Source: Benincasa hispida (taxonomy: Eukaryota; Streptophyta; Magnoliopsida; Cucurbitales; Cucurbitaceae). Taken from it: a DNA stretch of 64,000 bases. Where the stretch lies: assembly GCF_009727055.1 (NCBI RefSeq), contig NC_052357.1, positions 2,473,094-2,537,093 on the forward strand, in the 5' to 3' direction. A program made the position numbers and the translations under genes. Every line of letters starts with the position of its first letter. Position 1 is the first letter of the stretch. Shown here one piece after another: positions 44,757-57,141 of this stretch. The notes under the pieces are model-generated. The model ran no database searches, had not been told where the DNA came from, and worked only from the letters and a program-made list of their open reading frames with translations.

Positions 44757-47680
44757 TATTGGATTTTATGTCCTAAAATTCGCGGTTTGTAAACTTTAAA
44801 CATATTCTATTTTACAATAAAGTTGTTATTGAGGTTTATTTAGTAAAGATGTTATTGAATATGTGAATGACACCTTTCTAACCATAAATCCAATAAGCTA
44901 AGAACCCCTGGTTATAGCATGAATACTTGTACTATATGTGGAGACATAAACGTTGATCAAGTTCGAGTATATAGCCAAAATGGTCTATAGTATAAGGATA
45001 AGGTTGGGTACCTTAACCTAGGGACACTATAGATACGACTCACTTTGTATTTGATACAAAATGATGTGATGTTAAATCGTTCATGTGGAGACATGGGAGT
45101 GGATGCAATGAATTTGTATAAGACCGGACCACGAAATAGTCAGTTTTAGTTTATAATGTTGTTTATTGTAAGACTGACTATTTCAATTCAATGACATAGG
45201 TAACTCGATCTTAATTTGAATGGGTGAGAGTGGCTCATCATCGCTGACTCGATAAGCCTCCTATTTTAAGGATAAAATCAAGTAGATAGCTAAGGGCATA
45301 GTCTTGTAAGATAGAATTCACTCCTACCCGATTTTAGAGATGGTAGAATTCATTAGAAAATTAGTGGAACTTAAGGAGCAAGATGTATTTACAGGGGTAA
45401 AACGATAATTTTGACCCAGCTGTAATTACGAACAACCAGTGATGGATTAACTCACTAATCATGGTTAAATCAAGTGAACAGAAAATATATCTACAATGAG
45501 GAAAGTGCAAGTTTAGGCTTTAGTGGAGTGTCTCGGTAGTTAACGATGGTTGGTTAATTAAGTTAAAGAGTTTAGTCGGTTAATCTCGGATCGTTAGAGC
45601 TCATGATCTGTAGGTCCATTAGGTCCCCTTGCTAGCTCATACGGGATTAAACCTTAGAACAGTGTGATGAGAATTTTAAACGTCCAAATTCGGCTTAGGG
45701 AATTATAGTTAATTATATGTGATATAATTAACATAAATATATAATTTAATTGTTGAATTAAATAAATTTGAGAGTTGGAAACATTTAAATATGATTTAAA
45801 TATTACACATGAATGAGAGTTCATGTTCAGAATCGGTGTTTATTGTTAATTTTGTACTTGATATTAAATTAATTTTATTAGTTAAATTATTTAATTAATT
45901 ATTTAAATTTAATGATATATATAATGATATTAAAATTAATTATTAGAATTAATGTTATTTAAAATTATTTTAAAAGAAATTAATTTATTTAGAATTAATG
46001 TTATTTAAAATTATTTTAAAAGAAATTAATTTTATTTAGAATTAATGTTATTTAAAATTATTTTAAAAGAAATTAATTTTATTTAGAATTAATTATTTGA
46101 ATTAATTATATTAACGTTAAATATTTGAATTAATTTTATTATAAATTTGAATTTGAATTCATAGAATTCAAATTTAAATATTAAAATTCGTTTTAAAATA
46201 GAATTTGTTAAATTCAATTTATAAAATGAATTAGGTTAGTGGGAAAATTCCACTTTTCCCATACCATGTCCATTTAATGCATATTGATGTGTTGTCAATT
46301 TCTCATGTAATTTGAATGCATGAATTCTTTCTTTCAATAGATTTTTCCATGATAAAAAATCCATGCAATTTTGACTTTGAAAGCTTATATGTTCTCTCGG
46401 TTGGACCATGTACCATGAAAATTTCTTTCAAGAATAAGATGAAAAGAAAGAAAATTGGAAGTTTGTAGAGAAAGTAACAATAATGGTTTTTTTTTTTTTC
46501 TTTTTTTTCTAATTTTGAGGATTATAAAATGTGAAAAGTTAAATAACTTTGGAAATGATGAAGTATAAAAAGAGAGGAAAATATTGTAAAAAGTGTATTT
46601 TAATTTGATCCATTGGATTGTTCAAAAAGTGAAATGAATGGTGGAGATTTAAACTCAATTAGCCGTTAAACATAAACAAAATATAATATATAATAATATA
46701 TATCTATTAAAATAATTTCTTTTAAGAGACCTTTTAATATATAAAAAAAATATTAAAAAATATTTACACTTTATACCCAGAAAGTTTCAAAAATACAAAG
46801 TACTTTTAAAACTTTTGTTATAAAGTGTAAATATTTTTGGGATTTTTCTATTTATAAGAATTTCCATTCTTTTTAAAACCCAACAGAGAAAAGAAAAGTC
46901 CACCATTTGTCAAAAATTAGTCATTTGACACAAATATGAAATAATATTAAATTTATCTTTTTTTAAAAAATCATTTTCTTTTTTTTAATTTACAAAATCT
47001 TTTTTTTTTTTACAAAATCAATTTCTTTTAATTCTCTTTTCTTTATATAAAAACTAAAATCTACCTATTGCAATTTTAAGCCCCACGTGTCACTCACTCT
47101 ATAGTCTTAAAGACACTCTCTAACTGGTCCAATTTGGTGATTAATTTACCACGTCACCATCTGAATATTTTTCCATTACGTTGCTTTTTTGCTATATCTT
47201 TTTTATATGAACTCTGATTTTGGTGATTCAAGATGTATTGGAATCGTTGTTCAAAGCTCTACGCTATAGACTATTCAAAATAATAAAATTATTAATAATC
47301 AAAATCAGGTTTGTTATCACCCAAACATTAATTAATTGATTGATTAAAATTAATTAATTTGAGACTAAGGTCAAAAAGCCAACACTCTGAAAATTAATTG
47401 ACACCAAAACTCTTCCAATCTAAAAAAATCCCTTCAAATTAGTCACAAAATCAGATCCCACAAAAAATCCATTCTAAGGCTTGAGAATAGTAGGAAAGAC
47501 TCTAGGAATGGTCCACAAACTATTCGCGATCAGAATTGTTCGAGAGATTGCACCAATTTGAAGTTTCTATCTAAAACTCTAATTTTTTGTTACGAACTTG
47601 GATGCTTAATTCCTAAAATTAATGTAGCTAGAGTACTTAGAACCTTGATTGCTTCTGCATGTGCGTTGTATACTCTTACA
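44757..47680 (+). repeat. Copia element D 5' LTR
   Basis: Starts TATTGGATTTTATG (canonical TG decayed to TA) and ends CTCTTACA just before the primer site. Relative to the 3' LTR it has about 980 extra bp (about 46409-47388), either an insertion here or a deletion there. It contains a 46-bp AT minisatellite (45945-46088). Confidence 0.8.
45945..46088. repeat. 46-bp AT-rich tandem repeat, three copies
   Basis: AGAATTAATGTTATTTAAAA units repeat three times with a 46-47 bp period in the U3 part of the D 5' LTR. The 3' LTR has only a single diverged unit (60120-60165). Confidence 0.8.
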
Positions 47681-47682
47681 TT

Positions 47683-47694
47683 TGGTATCAGAGC
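47683..47694 (+). other. Element D primer-binding site (tRNA-iMet)
   Basis: TGGTATCAGAGC, complementary to the 3' end of initiator tRNA-Met, 2 bp after the LTR, as is standard for plant copia elements. Confidence 0.9.
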
Positions 47695-49574
47695 ATGTTT
47701 TAAGCACTTAATTTACATTAATTTTATCTTGGTGAGTGTTAATTCATTTGATGAATGTTGTGGTAGTTGAAGTGGATATATTACGATTTTTACATCTAGT
47801 CTGAGCTTCTATTTGGTTGTAATAATTGTAATTGTTCGCTTGTTTATAGGCTTTAATGTGTGAAGAAGGGTTTGTAAATTTATTAGAGTCATTAAAGTTG
47901 AAATTAGGTTTTAATCGGAAGAAATTAGAGCAAGGCATAGTAGGAAAAGCAGCTGGAAGTTGCTTTTATAAAGCAGCGCCACAGCGCTCTTTCAATAGTG
48001 TCGCAACATTGCTCTTCAGCAAGCCCAAAAATGCGCCCGTGAGGAGCAGACAGTTTAGCTAGATTGAGTTGGTCCGATTCGGGTCTTTCTAGCCGGTTTA
48101 GTCCTATTTCAAGCCTTGGAGGTCCGATTTGAGGTTTTTTCAGTTGGTTTAGGCTGGTTCGAAGTGTTTAGGATCAATTTGAAGCTGTTGCTGATTTATT
48201 ATTGTAATAATTTAGTTGTATGCGTGCTTAGGATGCCAAGACTGCTCCACTTCAGTGTGTTTTAATTAATTATGCATTATGAATGTATGTTTTAATTAAA
48301 TTAAATTTGCTTATGCATAAAGTATGTCATATAGATTTAAAATCTCACCATAGGATAGCATGTAGCATGCATTGAAAGTATGTTATAAGTGTTTTAATGT
48401 ATAGTATGCATGTGTAGGATTTCATGAGATTTAATATAAATTGTTATATTAAATTATGAAGTGTTTGATGCACGTTATGGGTTATGTCTAAGTTATAAGT
48501 GTTATAAAACGAATTAGATATTTAAAATCCATAACAAAGATAATTGCATGCTTACATAGGGTTGACAAATAACTAACAAACTTGTTTTAATAGTTAAAAT
48601 ATGTTGCTATCTTGTAAAATTTCGGTTACAAATCCACCCGACAAGATCATGTCTAAGGCTGAAGGTACTTAAGTTGATGGTTTATGAAACACCTACTACC
48701 TGGGGATCGAGCCGATCCGTGAGTTTGGTTAACCTGATTTTATGAGCATGTGTGACGATTTGATATTTTAAAAGGTTTACCACTTAGACATCGTAGGTTA
48801 AAATCCAATATAGAAGTTATACTTGGATAAACACCTAGAATTAGGTTGTTTTTTAATTAGTTGGAATATACCTAAGTAAAAATATACCCAAACTGTCTAG
48901 AACACTTAAGTGGGAGAAAAATAGCTTTTAGCTCTCACATCCCTAATAGTTCACACCGTAAGATTCATGCTCGGCTTCGTATTGTTTTTAGGCAACTGCT
49001 CCATTTGGAAAGTGTTTGCATGGGTCAATAGGAAGGTGAATAGATGAAGTTGTTCATAATAAGTGGGAAAAGGAAATGTGTCAACATATCCTATTGTCTC
49101 CTCCATTAGGTTGCTCCGTGAGATTCCTATATTCCGTATACATTTCGTTTTTAGGCGAACACCCATTCGAAGAGTCATTTTATAGGGATCGAAACAATGC
49201 AAACTCCAGAAATTGATAAGGTCTCTTAGGTCCGTTTTCAACATTGTCTGCCCCTCGGTAGCTTGTTGATTCCAATCTCTGAGATCTCAAAATGGTGGGT
49301 TACACTTACGAGAATTACTAAGTGTTAGTAAATTCTTGACAAAGAAGCAGTAACTAAATACTATAGGAATAAGAGTTATTCTGGTATTAGTATTTAGCCA
49401 AGAATATTTAGTTCAGTGAAAGAGTAATTAACTGCCCCTCGGTAGTAGTTATTCTAACTCATTGAAGTATCATTCCAAACTAATATTTAATTATTCGGGC
49501 ACATTATTATTTTTTGCTAAATTTTGATTGGATTTAATAGAAATTCACTAATATAATTTGTTTATATTTTAAGT
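47695..49574 (+). other. Element D long 5' leader
   Basis: About 1.9 kb between the primer site and gag with no convincing ORF. One 68-residue frame (47856-48062) has no domain. A block at 48910-49330 is clearly similar to 53251-53640 in element E: GTGGGAGAAA, ATTCATGCTCGGCTTC, GTTTGCATGGGTCAATA, GTCTCCTCCATTAGGTTGC. It may contain RNA packaging or translation-control structure. This is inference. Confidence 0.6.
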
Positions 49575-50275
49575 ATGTCTAACTCTATAATTCAACTACT
49601 CGCTTCGGATAAGTTTAACTGAGACAATTAGTCAACATGGAAATCAAATATAAACAGGATACTAGTAATTGATGATCGGAGGTTCTTTTTAACGGAGGAA
49701 TGTCCTCCAGTTCCCGGCTCGTCTGCAAACCGAAATGTTTGGGATGCCTATGACAGTTGAGTGAGGGCAAATGAAAAGGTCCGAGTCTATATCTTAGCAA
49801 GCTTATCAGATGTTTTAACTAAGAAATATGAGAGCATGGTCACTGCAAAGGTGATCACGGATTTGTTGTAGGAGATGTTCGGACAACCGTCTACATCTAT
49901 CAGGCACAATGCTCTTAAGTACGTTTACAACTTCAGCTGAAAGAAGGAACCTCTATTAGAGAACATATTCAGGATATGATGGTCCACTTGAACGTTGTAG
50001 AGGCAAAAGATGCTATTATAGATGAAAAAAGTCAAGCCAGTTTCATCATGGAATCTTTTCCTAAGAGTTTTCTGCAATTCTGCACAGATGTAATGATGGA
50101 TAAAATTAAATATAATATGAAAACTCTTTTAAACGAGCTCCAAACTTACCAATCTCTTATGAAAAATAAGGGACAAGAAAGGGAAGCAAATGTTGTCACC
50201 TCTAACAAGTTCCAAAAAGATTCTCAAAAACAAAATCTGGACCTTCCACTTCTAAGAATAAGAGTATTCAGATAA
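49575..50275 (+). pseudogene. Element D gag
   Basis: The ATG at 49575 begins MSNSIIQLLASDKFN, then a stop where glycine is expected. It continues RFFLTEECPPVPG, VRVYILASLSDVLTKKYESM, EMFGQPSTSIRHNALKYVYN and, from 49976, MMVHLNVVEAKDAIIDEKSQ, FPKSFLQFCTDVMMDKIKYN and NELQTYQSLMKNK, ending at 50275. The zinc knuckle is not preserved. UBN2-type copia gag by recall. Multiple stops and frame breaks. Confidence 0.85.
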
Positions 50276-50654
50276 ATAAGAAGGGAAAAGGAAAAAGAAA
50301 GGTTCCTGCAAATCGCAAAGGCATGGGAAAATTTGCAGACAAAGAAAAATGTCCCTCTACAACGAGTATGGGCACTGAAAGAGAAACTACCCAAAATACC
50401 TTGCTGAAAAGTAAGCTGAAAAGGAAAAATAAGGTAAATATGATTTACTCATTGTTGAAATATGTTTAGTGGAGAATGATAACTCTACTTAGATACTAGA
50501 TTCAAGGGCCCCTAACCATATTTGTACTTCTATTCAGGAAACTAGTTCCTGAAGACATCTTGTAGAAGGCAAGACGACTTTCAAGGTTGGAACAGGAAAA
50601 TCCGTCTCAGCTAAAGTAGTGGGAGACCTAAAGTTGTTTTCTAGAGATAGATTT
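50276..50654 (+). pseudogene. Element D gag tail and protease start, before insertion
   Basis: Decayed frames contain LVENDNST, DSRAPNHICTSIQ (protease box DSGATNHV-like, at about 50500) and a TFKVGTGKS-like segment, with the last codons RDRF directly before the element E insertion. The reading resumes at 57142 with FILLENVFYISDM. Confidence 0.7.
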
Positions 50655-52148
50655 TGTTGGGTTTTATGCCTTAAAACTCGTAGGTGTTTATTAATTGATC
50701 GTCATCAATAAAGTGTTATAGATGTTAAATCAATAAGATGAACTAGGCGACTTAGTCTCAATCCTGAGATATTATGAACTCCTGTTCACGAGGGATTGTC
50801 CTTTGATTTGCATGGGTGAGGGTGGCCAAATTGCCGACCCAATATGCCTACACTTTTTGGGACAAGACTGAGTGGGGAGTTGAGAACATAATAATACAAG
50901 ATGGAATTCACTTCTTCCCTCCTTGAGGGTAAGTAGATGAGTGTTCCCTTAAGTTGTTTCTCTAGAACTTAAATAAAGGGTCTTACCCTCTCATTGGCCC
51001 GAGAGGGGTTTCTGTTTATTGGTTGCACCATAAACGGGTTGTTCATTAGAGAAGCACTAGTACTCAAGGAGCCAGAGGTAACCCAAGGGTAAAATTTTAA
51101 TTTGACCCAATTGGAGTTATGAACACTCATGAAGGACTAACTTGCTGGTATTGGTCTATATACGTGGACACAAAAATATATCTGTAGTGAGAAGAGTGCA
51201 GTTATGGGTCTTTAGTGGAGTGTACCCACAGTTAACGAATATGGATTAACTTGGTTAATGAGTTTAACCAATTAATCTCATATTGTTGAAGCTTCTGATC
51301 TATAAGTCCACCTGATCCCCATGTTAGCTCGCTAGAGGATATTTAAGAGGGATAATTTGAATTCTTCAAATTAATTTGAGGAAACTATATATTAATGTGA
51401 TTAATATATAATTAATTATGGATATGATCTAAAATCAAATTGGAAAGTAATATTTGAATAAGATTCAAATTAATTAATTCAAGTGAATTAGATTCACAAA
51501 GAATTAAATAAGTGTTACTTAATTATGAAAATTAAATAAGCATTATTTAATTGGGATAATTAATTGAATAAGTGTTATTTAATTAAATGAGCTAATTAAT
51601 TGAATGTTATTTAATTAACTATAGAAAAGAAAAATATATTGGGAAAGATGCTTGGTCCTTCTCTATATAAAGACCCTTCATGGCTCTTTAGGCATACACA
51701 ACACTTAATATACAATTCTTATTGCAAAGAAACTCTGATAATACATAACTCCCTAGTGTTATTGTGCATAATTTTCTTTGAGCCTCTCTACTCTCCAAAA
51801 CCTTATTATCCTCTCCCTCTCTCAATAGTTTGATACCACATATCCCTCTATTGGAATCCCAGTGAATAACGAGGTACCTCTTGTGGTAGTGTTCGAGATT
51901 GCTCAAGGAGTTGTTCGTGATCAGACCGTTTGGAGATCCGTTCATTTGAACCTTGGAGATGATTGTTCGTGGCACTTGAGGAATTTGTAAAGATAAGAAT
52001 TGTTCTAACATTTTTCCCAATAGCATGCTAGTTTACGTGTTTATTCATTCTATTTAGTATAATGATTTTGTTTATTGTAAAAATCGAATTGTGGGATGCA
52101 AGGTGACCTCACGCGAGAACATTTCTACTGCGGGATTCAATTACTTCA
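50655..52148 (+). repeat. Element E 5' LTR
   Basis: The LTR is 1494 bp, TGTTGGGTTTTATGCC...TTACTTCA. It aligns with 55574-57141. It shares landmark phrases with LTR-A to LTR-D (CTCAATCCTGAG, TAAGTAGATGAGTG, GAGAGGGGTTTCTGTTTATT), so all belong to related families. Confidence 0.85.
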
Positions 52149-52150
52149 AT

Positions 52151-52162
52151 TGGTATCAGAGC
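52151..52162 (+). other. Element E primer-binding site (tRNA-iMet)
   Basis: TGGTATCAGAGC, 2 bp after the 5' LTR end. Confidence 0.9.
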
Positions 52163-53969
52163 CAATTCCATGTATCTTCATTCTTATTCTTTGAAACAAA
52201 ATCATTTAAAGGTGGGTAATATATTTTGCATCATCAAATGTTTGAATGGTTAGTTTACAAAAATGGGATGTTTTCGATTTTGGCCCTTATTACTTTTTAA
52301 TTTGATTAAATTGTCAAGACCCATTATATTTTTGGGCGTTTTAGTTCATGTTTCGTGTCTATAAGTTTGTATCGATCGATAGTGCAATGGTTGCTGAAGA
52401 GATCAACATCAAATATGGGTACCAAAATCGGTCCAATTTTTGTTGTTTAAGTTAATTATACATTTGATGTATGTTTTAGTTTATTATTTGAATTCATATT
52501 ACAAATTGTATGTCATATAGATTCAAAGATACCCACCTTAGGATAAACATGTACATGCATCATAATTAAATATAAAGGGTTACATTTTTTAGATGCATGA
52601 TTGAATTAGCATGCTCATGCACCTTATTATAAGAGTTATATTGTATGATTAACCTAAGCATGTCCATACATCATACTATATATTAAAATTGTTCTAATAA
52701 ATAGTGGCATGATGTATGTGAATGCTTGATGTGTTTATAGATTTAACAATTCAATAATTTATAAAGAGTTATAGTATTACTGAGATTGATTAAATTCTAT
52801 AATCTAGATTACATGCAAACATAGGTCCAATTCTTTTTAAATTGTTTAAAATTGGCTTATGTTATTTCTAATGGTATTAGGAATAGGTTAATCTTTTTAA
52901 TTTGTTTTAATTGGATTAAAATGAATTTCAATAAAAGATTAAACTTAAAAAATACTTGCCCACAAGGGACCTTTGTCTAAAGAAGGTTCTGTCTAGGAGG
53001 AGGTATTTAAGCTGACGGAAACAGAACACATCCACTTAGGAACCGACTTGGAAGGTGAATTGGACAAATATTTTATAAGCATGTCATAAATGATTGATTT
53101 TATTAAAAGAGTTTAATAAATAAAATCAAGTATTGTTAAACCATTCAATATAAATTTTATATTGAGCAAATGTAAAGGACTTAGAAAAATTCATTAACCG
53201 GAGTTTAACTAAGTATAATAAAATCCTAATAAAATATTATAATACTTTAGTGGGAGAAAGTTGGTATATATGATATATCAAATTTGAGCTCTCACATCCT
53301 CAAGAGTTCACACCATGAGATTCATGCTCGGCTTCATGTCGTTCTAGGAGCGGCATCCCATCAGAGAGTGTTTGCATGGGTCAATAACAAGGTGAATGAG
53401 GAAAGTATTCATAGTAAGTAGGAGAGGCACACGTGTCAACGTATCCCATGGTCTCCTCCATTAGGTTGCATCGTGAGATTCCTATGGTCCACTTGCGTGT
53501 CATCCTAGAGCGACCATCCCTTTAGAGGGCCTCATCATAGGGGTCAGAACAATGCGAACTCCAGCAATGGATAGGGTTTCTTAGGTTAATTTTCAACAGT
53601 TGTCTTTTCCTTTGGTAGCCTATTAAAGCGTATCTATGGGATCCAAAAATGAGAGGATCACACTTACTAAATGAATTAAGTTAGTTAAGGAATCCTTGAC
53701 CAAAACAACGATAGCTAAAAACTATAGGAATAAGAGTTATTCTAGTATTAATAATTGGCTGAGATTGTCTCAATTCAAGGGAAGAGTAGCTGATCACCCT
53801 TCGGTGGTTGTTGCTCTAAACCTCTGAAGTATCGTTGCAAAAACTATAATCAAAAGTTTAATTTGAGTTCTTTGATTAAATGTGTTTTTAACTAAATTGA
53901 TTGAATAATTAAGTAATAGGTTATGACAAAGATAACTAATAAGGTCATTTGATTGTTATATGTTTCAGC
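52163..53969 (+). other. Element E long 5' leader
   Basis: About 1.8 kb noncoding, homologous to the D leader over much of its length, strongest at 53251-53640. Confidence 0.6.
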
Positions 53970-54831
53970 ATGTCTTCCACAATCATATATTTGCTTAAAA
54001 TGAGAAATTAACCAGTGAAAACTATGCGACGTGGAAATCTATAAACTATGCGACATGAAAATCTAACCTGAATATGATTCTGATTGTTGATGATCTGCAG
54101 TTTTTCTTGACGGAGGAATGTCCTCCAATCCCTACTCAAAATGCATCTCAAGCATTGAAGGATGCTTATAACCGTTGGAAAAATGCCAATGGTAAGGCTA
54201 GAGTCTACATCTTGACAAGTTTGTCTGACGTTCTTACCAAGAAGCATAAGGCCATGATGATTGCACGTCAAATGATGGAGTCCCTCCAAGAGATGTGTGG
54301 ACAACCGTACGCTCAGATTCGGCACAAGGCCCTCAAGTACACTTACAATGTGTGCATAAAAAAAAACCAATTAGCTAGAGAACATGTTCTTAACTTGATA
54401 GTCCATTTCAATGTCGCTGAAATTAACGGTGTGGTCACAGACAAGCAAAGTCAGGTGTCCTTTATTTTGGAATCTCTTCCAAAGAGTTTTCTTCAATTCC
54501 GCAACAATGCAGTAATGAACAAAATATAGTACAATCTGACTACCCCTCGGAACAAGTTACAAACTTTTCAATTCCTTATGGAAGGTAGGGGACTAGTAGA
54601 AAGAGTGGTAAATGTTACCCATTGTAAAAACTTCCATAAGGATTCTTCCTCTAGAATTAAGTCTGCTTCTTCATCTTCTGGTACTAAGAAGATTCGAAAA
54701 AAGAAAGGAAAGAAGGGGAAGGCTCCCAATACTGGCAAAGGCAAGGGAAAAACTAAGGTTGACAAGGGTAAATGCATCCACTGTAATGTGGACGATCACT
54801 GGAAATGCAATTTCCCTAAGTATCTTACTTA
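53970..54831 (+). pseudogene. Element E gag
   Basis: Starts ATG at 53970 (MSSTIIYLLKMRN, stop). Frame 54074-54529 reads ILIVDDLQFFLTEECPPIPT, VYILTSLSDVLTKKHKAMM, MMESLQEMCGQPYAQIRHK, VHFNVAEINGVVTDKQSQ and LPKSFLQFRNNAVMNKI, then a stop. After a gap the basic tail and the zinc knuckle KCIHCNVDDHWKCNFPKYL follow (54770-54830). The last knuckle cysteine is phenylalanine, with a cysteine one residue away from its place. A 25-bp tandem duplication (ACTATGCGAC at 54021 and 54046) breaks the N-terminus. Confidence 0.85.
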
Positions 54832-55573
54832 GAAGAAGAAAGAGAATGAAGGTAAATACGATTTACTAGTCCTGGAAACTTATTTAGTCGAAAATGACCA
54901 TGATGCATGGATACTTGATTCATGAGCCACTAATCATGTTTGTTCTTCTTTACAGGAAATTAGTTCCTTCCAGCAGCTAGAAGATGATGAAATGACACTC
55001 ACGGTTGGAACGGGAGATGCCATTTTAGATTATGCAGCGGGAGCTGCTAAGTTGTCTTTTGGAAATAGGTTTTTGTTTTTGAAAAACTTATACATTGTTC
55101 CTAAGATGAAAAGGAACATTGTTTCTATTTCTTGTTTAATTGAACAATCATACTCAGTTTCTTTTAATTCAAATGAAGCGTTCATTATGAATAATGGTGT
55201 GATTATATGTTTAGCTAAACTAGAAAACAACTTATATGTGTTAAGACTAGCTGAATCAAAAGCACTTTTAAATCATGAGATGTTTAAAACTGCTAATACT
55301 TAAACTAAAAGGCGAAAAATTTCTCCAAGTAACAATGATACATACCTTTGACATTTGAGATTAGACGACATAAATCTTGATAGGATTAGAAACTTGGTAA
55401 AGAATGGATTTCTAAGCAAGTTAGAAGATGAATATAAAGGCTAGAGAAAGGTATGAATACTTCATCTCTTTTATAGATGATTATTCGAGGTATGGTTACT
55501 TATACCTAATGAAACATAAGTCTGAAACATTTGAAAAATTCAAAGAGTATAAGGCTGAAGTTAAAAACTTATT
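54832..55573 (+). pseudogene. Element E protease and truncated integrase
   Basis: The protease box reads LDS, stop, ATNHVCSS at about 54915-54945, the glycine codon mutated to TGA. Frame 54992-55303 reads MTLTVGTGDAILDYAAGAAK, NLYIVPKMKRNIVSISCLIE and ENNLYVLRLAES. A decayed HLRLDDINLDRIRNLVKNGF (pre-integrase) follows at 55345. Integrase text (FFID DYSR-like, KSETFEKFKEYKAEVKNLL) ends at 55573, where the 3' LTR begins. Confidence 0.8.
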
Positions 55574-57141
55574 AGATGTTAAATCAATAGGATGACCTAG
55601 GCGACTTAGTCTCAATCCTGAGTATATTATGAACTCCTGTTCACGAGAGATTTGTTTTTATTTGCATGGGTGAAGGTGGCTAGATCGCCGGCCCAATATA
55701 CTTACCATTTTGGGGACAAGACCGAGTGGGAAGCTGGAAACATAATAATACAAGATGAAATTCACTCATTCCCTCCTTGAGTATAAGTAGATGAGTGTTC
55801 CTTTAAGTGGTGTCTCCAGGACTTGAACAAAAAGTTCTACCCTCTCATTGGCCTGAGAGGGGTTTCTGTTTATTGGTTGGACCATAGTTGTTCATTAGAG
55901 AAGTACTGGTACTTAAGGAGTCAGAGGTAGCTCATGGGTAAAACGATAATTTAATCAATTGGAGTTACGAACACTCATTAAGGACTAACTTATTGGTATT
56001 GGTTTATATCCATGGACATAGAAATATATTTGTAGTGAGAAGAGTACAGTTGTGGGCCTTTAGTAGTATGTACCCATAGTTAACGAATATTGATTAACTT
56101 GGTTAATGAGTTTAATCAATTAATCTCATATCATAGGAACTTCTAATCTACAGATTCATCAGGCCTCCTCGTTAGCTCATTAGAGGATACTTAAGAGGGA
56201 TGATTTGAAATCTTCAAATAATTTGAGGAAACTATATACTAATGTGATTAATATATAATTAATCCTTGATATGATCTATAATTAAATTGGAAAGTAATAT
56301 TTGAGTAAGATTCAAATTAATTAATTCAAGTGAATTAGATTCACAAAGAATTAATAAATAAAAAAGTTTTGCACATATACATGGGATGTATATGATAATT
56401 AAATGTATACATTAAATTATGTTTAATGTATAAGTAGTTATTTAATTATTGGGCAAATTAAAATTAAATACGTGTTATTTAATTGTAAAAATTAAATACG
56501 TGTTATTTAATTGTAAAAATTAAATACGTGTTATTTAATTATGTAAATTAAATAAGTGTTATTTAATTAGGCTAATTAATTGAATAGGTGTATTAATTAA
56601 ATGAGATAATTAATTAAATAAATGTTATTATTGGGAAAGATGTTTGGTCCTTATCTATACAAAGATCTCCTCATGACCCTTTGGGCATATACAACCCTAA
56701 ATACATAATTCTCATTGCAGAGAAACTCTGACAATACACAACTCCCTAGTGTCATTGTGCAGAATTTTCTCTAAGCCTTTCTACTCTCCAAAATCTTATT
56801 CTCCTCTCCCTTTCCCAATTGTTGGATACCACCTATCCCTCTATTGAAATCCTAGAGAATAATGAGGTAACTCTCGTGGTAGTGTTCGAGATCGCTCAAA
56901 GATTTGTTCATGATCAAAACCATTTAGAAATCCTTTCGTGGGAACCTTGGAAAGGATTATTCATGGCACTTGGGGAATCTACAAAGGTAAGAATCGTTCT
57001 GACCTTTTCCCCAATAGCATACTAGTTTACATGTTTATTCATTCTATTTAGTATAATGATTTTGTTTATTGTAAAAATTGAATTGTGGGATGCAAGCGAT
57101 CTCACATGATAACATTTCTGCTGCGGGATTCGATCCCTTTA
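55574..57141 (+). repeat. Element E 3' LTR, 5' end deleted
   Basis: Begins GATGTTAAATCAATAGG, corresponding to about 50722 of the 5' LTR, and ends GATCCCTTTA. It contains an expanded minisatellite at 56461-56570. Confidence 0.85.
56461..56570. repeat. 29-bp minisatellite in E 3' LTR
   Basis: AAATTAAATACGTGTTATTT units repeat about 3.5 times with a 29-bp period. The 5' LTR (51500-51620) has related but non-identical AAGTGTTATTTAATT units. Confidence 0.75.

Larger units (their letters stand above)
50655..57141 (+). mobile_element. Ty1/copia element E, nested in D, large 3' deletion
   Basis: 5' LTR 50655-52148, primer site 52151-52162, leader, gag 53970-54830, protease and the start of integrase to about 55573, then the 3' LTR (55574-57141) lacking its first ~65 bp. 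The flanks are GATTT (50650-50654) and GATTC (57142-57146), a 4/5 match that reads as a decayed target duplication and restores the D protease reading order. RT, RNase H, most of integrase and the polypurine tract are absent. Confidence 0.85.

Noticed and set aside
47856..48062. 68-residue ORF in the element D leader
   Set aside because: No counterpart ORF in the homologous leader of element E, so probably chance.
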